The notes below the pieces were generated by a model. That model had not been told where the DNA came from, did no database searches, and saw nothing but the letters and a program-made list of their open reading frames with translations. From Bacteroidales bacterium UBA3810 (GTDB taxonomy: Bacteria > Bacteroidota > Bacteroidia > Bacteroidales > Paludibacteraceae), in contig DFEE01000006.1 of NCBI GenBank assembly GCA_002368645.1, positions 186,001 through 250,000 on the forward strand: a stretch of 64,000 nt of DNA. Direction: 5' to 3'. Below, piece after piece: positions 50,601 through 58,161 of this stretch. Each line of letters starts with the position of its first letter. Position 1 is the first letter of the stretch. The translations under genes were made by a program, and so were the position numbers.

Positions 50601-50980
50601 TTCGTGTACTTCATCACCTCCCGACGGCACGCAGCATTATATTCATCCACGCTAATCTTCTTGCCGATATCTTCTTTCTTGATATGCAGTAGCTTCTCTA
50701 CACCCAATTCAACCGGCAAACCGTGCGTGTCCCATCCTGCTTTGCGATGGACGCGGTAACCCTGCATCGTCTTGTAGCGGCAGAAAGCATCTTTAATACT
50801 CCGTGCCAAGACATGGTGGATTCCCGGCATACCATTGGCGGATGGAGGCCCTTCGAAAAAAATGAAGTTCCCTTTAGCCCCATGCTCTAAGGATTGCTCA
50901 AATAATTTTTCTTGCTCCCATTGAGCTAACATCTCGCCGCTCAACTGAGGCAGATTTAGTTGTTTATATTCTTTGTACAT
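47606..50980 (-). CDS. ileS: Isoleucyl-tRNA synthetase
   Basis: 1124 residues, the long eukaryote-like class found in Bacteroidetes. HIGH-type motif PPSANGMPGIHHVLAR near residue 48 and KMSKS-type DKMSKRKGN near 685 are present, with the editing (CP1) domain in between. It charges tRNA-Ile in the cytoplasm. The long IleS2-type form is often associated with mupirocin tolerance, but that cannot be read from these motifs. It is downstream of proS across a repeat-bearing 172-bp gap. Confidence 0.97.
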   Translation of the reverse strand: MYKEYKQLNLPQLSGEMLAQWEQEKLFEQSLEHGAKGNFIFFEGPPSANGMPGIHHVLARSIKDAFCRYKTMQGYRVHRKAGWDTHGLPVELGVEKLLHIKKEDIGKKISVDEYNAACRREVMKYTKEWTNLTRQMGYWVDLDNPYITYDNKYIETVWYLLKELYKKGYLYKGYTIQPYSPMAGTGLASHEINQPGCYRDVKDTTCTAKFRLTGKSADERYFLAWTTTPWTLPSNTALCVGEKIDYVEVKSENASYILAKACLSHFVKELGESPEIIAQYKGMDLVGMHYEQLFPWVKPVSYDKETDTITDRSGDAFRVISGDYVTTDEGTGIVHIAPTFGADDKRVADAAGIPSLFMITKNGETRPMVDFSGKYWLCEELDETFNTGYINHDLYDRWSGEFVKNAYDKVHFWTNDKYDEPKALKEEDLNIRLCMYMKQTGTVFKIEKHVHSYPHCWRTDTPIIYYPLDSWFIRSTKAKEQMIALNKTINWQPESTGTGRFGKWLENLNDWNLSRSRYWGTPLPIWRTEDGQEELCIGSIKEFFEEIDKAVAAGLMKANPWPKHIVGDYSKDNYDPAVIDLHRPYVDSIVLVSPTGKPMKRELDLIDVWFDSGAMPYAQNHYPFENQDAPRTADFISEGVDQTRGWFFTLHAIHTMIEGNVAYKNVISNGLVLDKAGDKMSKRKGNAVDPFSALSTYGADAVRMYMLTNSDPWENLRFDPEGVAEIQRKFFGTLYNTYSFFALYANVDHWSVEASPLTTQGKSEWLQEIDRWILSRLNSVVKACTEHYEHYDPTPAGRVVSAFVQNELSNWYVRLNRKRFWGGTMDADKQAAYETLYTCLKTVAQLIAPMAPFYADRLYRDLTGETVHLSEWPKVDESMIDKTLERQMALAQQATSMILSLRKNAKLNVRQPLQKAVIPAPDEATKEALLHVEGLIRSEVNIQSLQIVDKNDPSVQLVKKIRPKYPILGKKAGSQMKSIAAAINTMSQEDIAKFEATGTFMVAGYSLIPEDVEILTENMPGWLVMNEGALTIALDIELTESLLEEGIARELINRIQNIRKSAGFEVTDRIEVEIEDCTEVHNAVLHFKDYIASQVLARHLDLTSTPQGEEVELNGKKLHIKVEK

Positions 50981-51012
50981 ATATTACTCTTGACTTTTGA
51001 CGTTCTCTTTTT

Positions 51013-51150
51013 CCTTATAACGGCACCCTGGCCACCTGGGAACCTGGAAAATATAACTTTCGGTCTCCGCTACACCACCATTACATGTTAGTCTTGACTC
51101 CTGATTCCTGATTCCTTACTCTTTATTAGCCCTTGGGCGCTTACTCCTTA
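51013..51150. repeat. Mosaic repeat module in the ileS-proS gap
   Basis: It starts CCTTATAACGGCACCCTG (51013-51030), identical to 59549-59566, then CACCTGGG and AACCTGG. It continues to CACCATTACAT and ends in 7-bp units (GACTCCT, GATTCCT, GATTCCT, TACTCTT from 51096), right up to the proS stop at 51153. Confidence 0.8.
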
Positions 51151-51152
51151 CT

Positions 51153-52649
51153 CTAATACGCTATCGCAAAGACGACACGTCCTTTTGAAGGCTTGCCCGT
51201 CACCATACATTTGCCGGGTGTTGTCACATCGTGTCCGGGAATCTCACCCTCCATCGGAATACAGCGGATAGTGGCTTTGGTCTCGGCTTTGATTTTCTCT
51301 TCAGTTTCGGGGGTGCCATCCCAGTGACATAGCAGGAAACCGCCTTTCTTAATCTCTTCCTTGAACTCCTCATAACTGTCGCACTCACGCGTATTATCTA
51401 TACGATACGATAATGCTTTCTCATAGCAGTTCGCCTGTATGGCATCCAATAACGCTTGGATATGTTCAACGATGCCTTCTAATGGCAATGTTTCTTTCGT
51501 CAGTGTGTCCCGACGAGCTACTTCTACTGTTCCGTTCTCCAAATCGCGAGCTCCCATCGCTATACGTACCGGGATACCTTTCAATTCGTAGTCCGCAAAC
51601 TTGTAGCCCGGTGTCAATTGATCACGAGTATCTACTTTCACACGTATACCGAACTTTTGCAGTGTGTCTGCTATCGGCCTGAGTTTCTCCATAATAGGCG
51701 CCAAATCCTCAGCTTTCTTGAAAATGGGGACTATCACGACTTGTATAGGAGCTAACGCGGGCGGAAGAACAAGACCGTTATCATCCGAGTGGGTCATTAT
51801 TAGTGCGCCCATCAAACGCGTTGATACACCCCAAGAGGTCGCCCAAACATATTCGTACTTATTCTCTTTGGAGAGATATTGCACATCGAATGACTTGGCA
51901 AAATTCTGCCCGAGGAAATGGCTTGTCCCTGCTTGCAATGCTTTGCCGTCTTGCATCATCGCTTCGATGCAGTAGGTGTTAAGTGCCCCCGCGAAACGCT
52001 CGTTGGGACTCTTGACGCCCCGTACAACCGGAAGAGCCATCACTTTACGCGTGAAATCCGCATAGACGTCCAGCATCTGTCGTGCAAAATCCTCGGCTTC
52101 CTCCGAGGTGGCGTGAGCTGTATGACCTTCTTGCCATAAGAACTCAGCCGTTCTGAGGAAGAGCCTTGTGCGCATCTCCCAACGCATCACATTGCACCAT
52201 TGATTGCAGAGAATTGGCAGATCGCGGTAGGAGGAAATCCAGTTCTTATAAGTGCTCCATATAATCGTTTCTGAGGTCGGACGAATAATCATCTCCTCTT
52301 CGAGTTTAGCCGACGGATCCACTACCACCCCTTTACCATTGGGGTCGTTCATCAATCGGTGGTGGGTCACTACGGCACACTCTTTCGCAAAACCCTCTAC
52401 ATGTTCTGCCTCGCGGCTAAAGAAGGATTTCGGAATAAGTAACGGGAAATAGGCGTTTTGAACGCCTTTTGATTTGAATCGTTGGTCTAAATCACTTTGT
52501 ATCCGCTCCCATATGGCATAGCCATAGGGCTTAATCACCATGCAACCTCGCACGGCACTTTGTTCTGCTAAGTCGGCCTTAACCACCAACTCGTTGTACC
52601 ACTTGGAGTAATCCTCACTCCGAGGGGTCAGTTTCTGATAATTCGCCAT
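51153..52649 (-). CDS. proS: Prolyl-tRNA synthetase (short, archaeal/eukaryote type)
   Basis: 498 residues. It opens MANYQKLTPRSEDYSKWYNE and lacks the bacterial-type editing insertion. Class II motifs are visible: motif 2 region MRWEMRTRLFLRTAEFLWQEGH (about 150-171) and the motif 3 area GLVLPPALAPIQVV. The anticodon-binding domain follows and it ends RVVFAIAY, the conserved C-terminal tyrosine of this class. It charges tRNA-Pro. The stop sits within 5 bp of the repeat module that fills the gap to ileS. Confidence 0.97.
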   Translation of the reverse strand: MANYQKLTPRSEDYSKWYNELVVKADLAEQSAVRGCMVIKPYGYAIWERIQSDLDQRFKSKGVQNAYFPLLIPKSFFSREAEHVEGFAKECAVVTHHRLMNDPNGKGVVVDPSAKLEEEMIIRPTSETIIWSTYKNWISSYRDLPILCNQWCNVMRWEMRTRLFLRTAEFLWQEGHTAHATSEEAEDFARQMLDVYADFTRKVMALPVVRGVKSPNERFAGALNTYCIEAMMQDGKALQAGTSHFLGQNFAKSFDVQYLSKENKYEYVWATSWGVSTRLMGALIMTHSDDNGLVLPPALAPIQVVIVPIFKKAEDLAPIMEKLRPIADTLQKFGIRVKVDTRDQLTPGYKFADYELKGIPVRIAMGARDLENGTVEVARRDTLTKETLPLEGIVEHIQALLDAIQANCYEKALSYRIDNTRECDSYEEFKEEIKKGGFLLCHWDGTPETEEKIKAETKATIRCIPMEGEIPGHDVTTPGKCMVTGKPSKGRVVFAIAY

Positions 52650-52678
52650 ATATATTTCTGTATTCTATATTCTATATA

Positions 52679-52840
52679 CCTTATAATGATGCCCTTGGCA
52701 CCTGGTCTCCTGAATAAACTTTCAACTTTTGACTTTCTGCTTTCGACTTTCGACTTTTGACTTTCGACTTACAACCAAACGCTCACCGAACGCTCATCGA
52801 ACGATTACCGAACGATCACACTTTCAACTTTCGACTTATC
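52679..52840. repeat. Mosaic of 7-bp and 11-bp arrays between proS and hpt, running into hpt
   Basis: It begins CCTTATAATGATGCCCTT, CACCTGG (a variant of the 51013 module). Then eight 7-bp units (ACTTTCA, ACTTTTG, ACTTTCT, GCTTTCG, ACTTTCG, ACTTTTG, ACTTTCG, ACTTACA; 52718-52773). Then four 11-bp units (ACCAAACGCTC, ACCGAACGCTC, ATCGAACGATT, ACCGAACGATC; 52774-52817). Then more 7-bp units to 52840. The last 36 bp are coding in hpt. Confidence 0.92.
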
Positions 52841-53362
52841 GTATATATAAAGGGACGGCAGATTACGCGCTTGTTGATCTAAGTCGAGCCCATAGCCGAT
52901 GACGAACTGATGGGGAATAAGTAAAGCAGGATATTCCGGCGCTGATTCGGGATACTGTAAAGCATCGGGTTTAAAGAGAAACGATGTAACCCGTACCGTT
53001 TTAGCTCCCAATTGGTAAAGGCGTTTTTTGAGGTAACGCATAGATAGCCCCGTGTCAATAATGTCCTCAATGACTATGACATCCCTGTCCATGATATCTG
53101 CTGTTACGGGCACGGTCTCTTGCACTTCTCCGGTTGTTTCTGTACCGACATAAGACCTTAGCTTGACAAAGGCAACCTCTGTCGGCATAGTCATCTTACG
53201 TAAGAGATCCGACGCATACATAAACGCACCGGTAAGAACAACGACAAAAACAGGTTTGAGCCCTTGATAGTCGTGGTTGATCTGCCCTGCGACTTGCCCG
53301 ACAAGCGTATCTATTTCTTGGGGAGTCTTGTACTCCTTAAAGTGCATGCCTTGTAGTTCCAT
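52805..53362 (-). CDS. hpt: Hypoxanthine phosphoribosyltransferase with repeat-encoded C-terminus
   Basis: 185 residues. The PRPP-binding signature is VIVIEDIIDTGLSM (about 95-108), with the conserved FVVVLTGAFMYASDL earlier and VIGYGLDLDQQARNLP near the end. It salvages hypoxanthine/guanine with PRPP in the cytoplasm. Homologues end soon after the RNLP-tyrosine region; here the final 11 residues (DKSKVESVIVR) are encoded by the 7/11-bp repeat mosaic (52805-52840). A start at 53347 is also possible. The OMP gene stop lies 9 bp upstream in the same direction. Confidence 0.93.
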   Translation of the reverse strand: MELQGMHFKEYKTPQEIDTLVGQVAGQINHDYQGLKPVFVVVLTGAFMYASDLLRKMTMPTEVAFVKLRSYVGTETTGEVQETVPVTADIMDRDVIVIEDIIDTGLSMRYLKKRLYQLGAKTVRVTSFLFKPDALQYPESAPEYPALLIPHQFVIGYGLDLDQQARNLPSLYIYDKSKVESVIVR

Positions 53363-53371
53363 ATGCTATAA

Positions 53372-55111
53372 TTAAAAACGCCACGAGCAACCGATTACTC
53401 CATTGATTCCCTGAGAATCATAGGCGTAATAGAGGTCATTATGGCGGTGGATAATATTATTTAGGTGTAGGAAAAATGCGAGATTTTTCTCTACCCAATC
53501 GTATTGGCAACCTATATTGATATCAATCAGCGGCTTGAGTTTGTGATCTCCATCATAGGCCAGTGCCCATCTTTCGCCTGCGAATCGTGAGTCTAAGAAT
53601 AGAGACCAATTCTTATTAATCCGCCCGTCAACGCGTAACCCTACTTCCCAATCAGGACGGTCATAAACACGGCCGGGAGTCGTCACTATCCCGGTATCAA
53701 GTGTGCAGTCATAAACCCCATTGGTATTGTGGTCGAGGATGTTCATTCTTTTCCAGCCGTAATAATCTCCCCATACATGGATGGAAACGATATCTTGATA
53801 GTGGAATGATACGGCAGCACCTACCTTCACACGCTGATAATCATTATAGAGGTGGTCAAACCAACCTACAGTCTTGTCGCCCGCAAGAGGCTTCGAAGCA
53901 TATATGGTGGATTGGTTAAGCTGAAGAGCATAACCGCCGTGCACTTCCAAGAGCAACCATTTTTGGGGCTTGATGTGGAAACCGATAGTGCCGTCAATAG
54001 GGATATATGAACCTACATGCTTAGAACCTACGGTGATCAAACCATTATAATAGAGGCACTCATAGAGCCATGCCTGCTCGGAAGCATTGGTAAACCGACC
54101 TTTGAAATCACCATAGAGGGTCAACCACTGTTTGGCAATCTGGGCTTCAAAACGGATATTCGGAGATGGCGCAAAAGCAATGGCTTCACTACCGGAGAGC
54201 AGTTTTCCTTTGCCGAATACAAGATCGAGATTAACACCGGCATGCAGTGTAAAGCGGTTGCCATAATAGGCATAGAACGGCTCAAGTTTCAGTGAATGAC
54301 GCGGGTTGTGCGTTTGTATGGGACGACCGGTTCCTACACGATAAGTCGCTTGAAAAGCATTCCATGCAGCTTCCGCAGGCAGAATAAAATTATTCTGCAG
54401 CGCGATATTCAAACCACCATGGTGAGCTGAGCCTGCCCATTCAAGATTGATATGGGTGCGCAACTGATGCTCATCGACTACACTCGGCAGATGAATCATG
54501 AAATAGCCGATAGAGGCATTGTATTGAAAATCTTCCTTCTTAGCCGCCTTGACGCCGAAACGGAACTCTGCTTCCCAACTGATTTGGCGACTGTCGTCCT
54601 TCCCCGGCATGGCATAAAAGAGGTTGGCACCCTTGAGATCCATATAGATGGTGGCGCGTGAGAAGGGGTGCTTGAAATTAAAACCTAAGTTGGTCGCTGA
54701 ATTTGTTCGTGAACCCCATATGGCTTTATGGTGTGCAAAAAGATCAACGATAGAGTTTTTGCCATCATCCACATGATAGGTGAAGTCAAAAAGCGTAGAG
54801 GGATGTCCTAATGCCCCGCGGATATAGCCGTGAAGCGGCTTGGGGGCTGTGAAATGTTGTGTTTGCGATAAAAGGGATGTCGTGTTGAAGGATGGTGCAA
54901 ATACTTCTGTATAGTCGGAGTAATCGACCTTGGCGGGCTCAAACGAGGTCTCAAGGACAGTTGGACTTGTCTTGAGTTTACCTGCGGATTGAATGATAGG
55001 CTGAAACTCACGCTCAACTGTGACAGAGCGGTTCAGCACCGTATCTTGCGCATAACCGGATAGTGCTACCTGCATTAGGCAAACGACTACCATAATAAAT
55101 TTAGTTCTCAT
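53372..55111 (-). CDS. Outer-membrane beta-barrel protein paired with a TPR protein
   Basis: 579 residues from the ATG at 55111 (MRTKFIMVVVCLMQVALSGY, signal peptide ending near YAQ); the upstream ATG at 55129 is less signal-like. Near the mature N-terminus is a TonB-box-like VTVEREFQPII, but there is no plug domain. The rest is a barrel of amphipathic strands ending with the aromatic INGVIGCSWRF. It overlaps the TPR gene by 11 bp. This TPR/OMP pairing suggests a surface complex of unknown purpose. Confidence 0.76.
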   Translation of the reverse strand: MRTKFIMVVVCLMQVALSGYAQDTVLNRSVTVEREFQPIIQSAGKLKTSPTVLETSFEPAKVDYSDYTEVFAPSFNTTSLLSQTQHFTAPKPLHGYIRGALGHPSTLFDFTYHVDDGKNSIVDLFAHHKAIWGSRTNSATNLGFNFKHPFSRATIYMDLKGANLFYAMPGKDDSRQISWEAEFRFGVKAAKKEDFQYNASIGYFMIHLPSVVDEHQLRTHINLEWAGSAHHGGLNIALQNNFILPAEAAWNAFQATYRVGTGRPIQTHNPRHSLKLEPFYAYYGNRFTLHAGVNLDLVFGKGKLLSGSEAIAFAPSPNIRFEAQIAKQWLTLYGDFKGRFTNASEQAWLYECLYYNGLITVGSKHVGSYIPIDGTIGFHIKPQKWLLLEVHGGYALQLNQSTIYASKPLAGDKTVGWFDHLYNDYQRVKVGAAVSFHYQDIVSIHVWGDYYGWKRMNILDHNTNGVYDCTLDTGIVTTPGRVYDRPDWEVGLRVDGRINKNWSLFLDSRFAGERWALAYDGDHKLKPLIDINIGCQYDWVEKNLAFFLHLNNIIHRHNDLYYAYDSQGINGVIGCSWRF

Positions 55112-57998
55112 CGTTGTCCTCCTCTTCATTTGAGCCGTTTAATTGTTCTTCTGCAGCGTCGAGAGCTTGTAGTCTCTGGTGCACAATAGTGAGAATATCA
55201 TCATTGGCTCGATAGTTATTGAGTAATGTAAGCAAGTATTGTCGCGCTTGGAAGGTGTCGCCTTTTTCTTGATTAATATCCGCGAGGAGTATCAATGATT
55301 TAGCTAACCAGTATTGGTGCTGAGTATTCATTTCTGCAAATGACATAATCTCCTGCTCGGCATTGTCATATGCTCCCAATTGATAAGCGCAATTCGCCAA
55401 TTGATACTTTGCCTCGGCCCCTTGTGCCGTGCGAACTTCCTCTGCCAGCGGTGTCCAGTCAACAATGGCTTGACCGTATTGTTTTTTCGCCATATAAGCC
55501 TTCGCGCGATCATATAGCGCCTCCAAGCGCATCGACTCGCTTACGGGCTCATCCTCAAGAATATCGGTGGCTATTGCTATGGTAGCTTCGGTGTCGTTGA
55601 GATTATATTGGCATCGCAGCACACCTAAACGAGCCATATTGAGATTGTCGCGAGAAGGCGCAATGGGAATTAACTGCCGGAAGTACCCTAATGCCTCTTT
55701 ATAGGATGCCTTATCATAACTTATCTCGGCAGCACGAGTTAATGCCTCTACCATGTAAGGATTGCCCGTAATAGTCGTAAGCGCCTTATACTCCTTCAAT
55801 GCCTTCTCATAGTCCTTGGTCTTATAATAATTGACAGCCGCTAAATAGTGTGCTGTGTATCGAAGTGAATCCTCGCGGAAACTGGACGTCATGTGGTACT
55901 TACCGAGCGTCTTGGAGTATGCGACATACTGATCCACTTGATTGGTTTCAACATACAATGCCTCCAAACCGGATAATGCCGTATAGGCTTCTTCCGTAGC
56001 GGGGAAGCGCTCAATCGTTTGTTTATAGGCGGCAATAGCTTTATCGGTCTCGCCTAAATTGGTGTAGAGCATCGCCCTCTCAAGGCAGGATTTCTTGGTC
56101 TGCTCAGAGCGCGGATAGGAGGCTAAGAGTTGTTCATACGCTTGCAGTGCAGCGCGCTCATCTTCCTTAATAAGATAGGTTCGGGCAATCTCATACAATG
56201 CGTCATCCGCATAATCGGATTTCGGATACCGACTCACAAGAGCTTGCATCGTCTTTATTTTAGCCGAATAATTACGTTGCAATCCTTCTGCATAGCCCTT
56301 TTGGAAATAGGAATAGTCTCCTGCTGTACTTTGATAATCTATAGCACGTTGGTAGTAATTGATTGCCTCATTGAAGGCGCGTGCATTAAATGCACAATCA
56401 CCCAACCGATTAAGGGCATCAGCGTAGGTCGGATCTGTGGACATAATCACATTGAGATAATCTTCAAAATCCGCTTTGGCAGAGGGGTAGTTCTTGAGAG
56501 CAAAGTGATTATAACCACTCAGGTACTTAGCTTTGGAGAGATTAGGGGAGTCTTTCGCTTTTGACGAAGCATAAAAAGCCTTCAGGTCTTTCGCGCAATC
56601 TTCATAACGACCTAAAGCATAGTCTGTCTCTGCGCGAAGATAGTAAGTCTCTGTCTTCAAAGCCAATCCTCCGACAGGGTCATCAATAACTGCGGTGAAC
56701 CAATCGGATGCTTTTTGATATTGTCCTTGTAAATACGAGTCTATTGCTAATTGGTAACGCAGGAATTGCTTTGCTTCCAAGAGTTTGCGGTTGGGAGACT
56801 CAATGGACTCTAACGCTTTCAGAGCTGCCTCGTAGTTCTTGGACTGACGAAAGGCGTCACTCAGCAGCGCCAATATATTATCCTCATATTTAGAGCCGGG
56901 ATATTGTTTCAGAAAGTCTGTAAAAGCGTTGACGCTTTCGCCCAATGCCGAGGAGGATTGATAAGTCGTTAAGGCATAGTTATATAGGGCCTCTTCCCGT
57001 ACCGTTGAGTTGAGCCCGGACTGATACGCCGCTAAGTAGTTCTGTTTGGCCTGCTCTATATTGCCTTGCTGCATGAAGGCATGACCTAAACACAGGTACA
57101 CTGACTCACTCAAACTATCTCGTTTAACCTCTACCTTACGTAAATAGTTGATAGCCTGTTGATAGTCCTTTAGGTGATAATAGGATGCACCTAACAGATA
57201 CACATCGTTGCGAACAAGTTCATACGGCGCATTATCCTCTTTCTCGATTCCTTTCTTGGACTTACTTTCTTGCGCTTCCGCTTTGGCTTTTCCAAGCAAT
57301 GTCTCATAGGTCTTGAGGTGGGAGACTGCCGATTGGTAATCGCGGTTCTGGAATGCTATCTCACCCAACATGCGGTGTAACTCTGCATTGTTGTGGTTAT
57401 TGGGCTGTTCGCTTAGTAACTTGGCGGCGCGGGTGGTTACCTGCTCGTAATCCCCTTGAGCATAATAGACTTGGACGATATAGTAGGGTATAGTCTTGCT
57501 ATATGTCTTATTCGTTTCCAATTCCAAAAGGGCCGGTAATGCCTTATCGTAAGTGCCGAGCTTATACATGCAGTAAGCGTAGTAGTAGGCACCACGAGTT
57601 TGGTATTCTGAAGGCCTTTTCTTCAGTATATTGAAGTATGTTGCGGCATTCTCATACCGTTGTAGCATCATATAGGCATAGCCCCTATAGAACTGATATT
57701 CTGGCTGATGAGGACGAGTCAGAGACTTGAAATCTACCAATTCCAACTCCTTCAACGCCTTCTTGTGCAAACCTCTTTCTTCCAACAAGACACCATCCAT
57801 AAAATGTATCTCATCAAGATACGTCGTGTACGGGAAGAGGACAAGATATGTTCTCAAATCCTGTTCAAGTTGCCGAGGTGCCGTGCGTGCTTCATACCTT
57901 TCAGCAAGCGAAAGGTATTCACGCTCCATTTGGCTGACTTGACCAAATGCAACCGACACAATCAGTATTGCTATGAGTAGGCTACCTATTCGTCTCAT
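55101..57998 (-). CDS. Large tetratricopeptide-repeat periplasmic protein
   Basis: 965 residues with a signal peptide (MRRIGSLLIAILIVSVAFGQ). Nearly all of it is TPR-type helical repeats, for example PEYQFYRGYAYMMLQRYENA, ALNRLGDCAFNARAFNEAIN and DDALYEIARTYLIKEDERAA, recognisable from residue about 60 to 930. It ends in an acidic tail (NGSNEEEDNDEN). These scaffolds bind partner proteins, likely the adjacent outer-membrane protein. It is the first gene of the apparent operon leading into hpt, proS and ileS; no consensus promoter was seen before it. Confidence 0.87.
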   Translation of the reverse strand: MRRIGSLLIAILIVSVAFGQVSQMEREYLSLAERYEARTAPRQLEQDLRTYLVLFPYTTYLDEIHFMDGVLLEERGLHKKALKELELVDFKSLTRPHQPEYQFYRGYAYMMLQRYENAATYFNILKKRPSEYQTRGAYYYAYCMYKLGTYDKALPALLELETNKTYSKTIPYYIVQVYYAQGDYEQVTTRAAKLLSEQPNNHNNAELHRMLGEIAFQNRDYQSAVSHLKTYETLLGKAKAEAQESKSKKGIEKEDNAPYELVRNDVYLLGASYYHLKDYQQAINYLRKVEVKRDSLSESVYLCLGHAFMQQGNIEQAKQNYLAAYQSGLNSTVREEALYNYALTTYQSSSALGESVNAFTDFLKQYPGSKYEDNILALLSDAFRQSKNYEAALKALESIESPNRKLLEAKQFLRYQLAIDSYLQGQYQKASDWFTAVIDDPVGGLALKTETYYLRAETDYALGRYEDCAKDLKAFYASSKAKDSPNLSKAKYLSGYNHFALKNYPSAKADFEDYLNVIMSTDPTYADALNRLGDCAFNARAFNEAINYYQRAIDYQSTAGDYSYFQKGYAEGLQRNYSAKIKTMQALVSRYPKSDYADDALYEIARTYLIKEDERAALQAYEQLLASYPRSEQTKKSCLERAMLYTNLGETDKAIAAYKQTIERFPATEEAYTALSGLEALYVETNQVDQYVAYSKTLGKYHMTSSFREDSLRYTAHYLAAVNYYKTKDYEKALKEYKALTTITGNPYMVEALTRAAEISYDKASYKEALGYFRQLIPIAPSRDNLNMARLGVLRCQYNLNDTEATIAIATDILEDEPVSESMRLEALYDRAKAYMAKKQYGQAIVDWTPLAEEVRTAQGAEAKYQLANCAYQLGAYDNAEQEIMSFAEMNTQHQYWLAKSLILLADINQEKGDTFQARQYLLTLLNNYRANDDILTIVHQRLQALDAAEEQLNGSNEEEDNDEN

Positions 57999-58092
57999 AT
58001 ACTAAGGGACTTTCTAATAATTTCTTTATTTTGACTTCTACTTCTTTCGGGCGAGCGGCTACGCAGCATCACCATTAGGGGCTTTGGACTCC

Positions 58093-58118
58093 CGGTATCT
58101 CGGTATCCCGGTATCCCG
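58093..58118. repeat. 8-bp period array between the TPR and potD genes
   Basis: Three 8-bp units (CGGTATCT, CGGTATCC, CGGTATCC) then CGG. The same unit type occurs at 21099-21138. The remainder of 57999-58161 has no gene. Confidence 0.8.
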
Positions 58119-58161
58119 GCCTCACTCTCTCCCCGCTGCACAGCCGCCGGCTTTCGATTCC

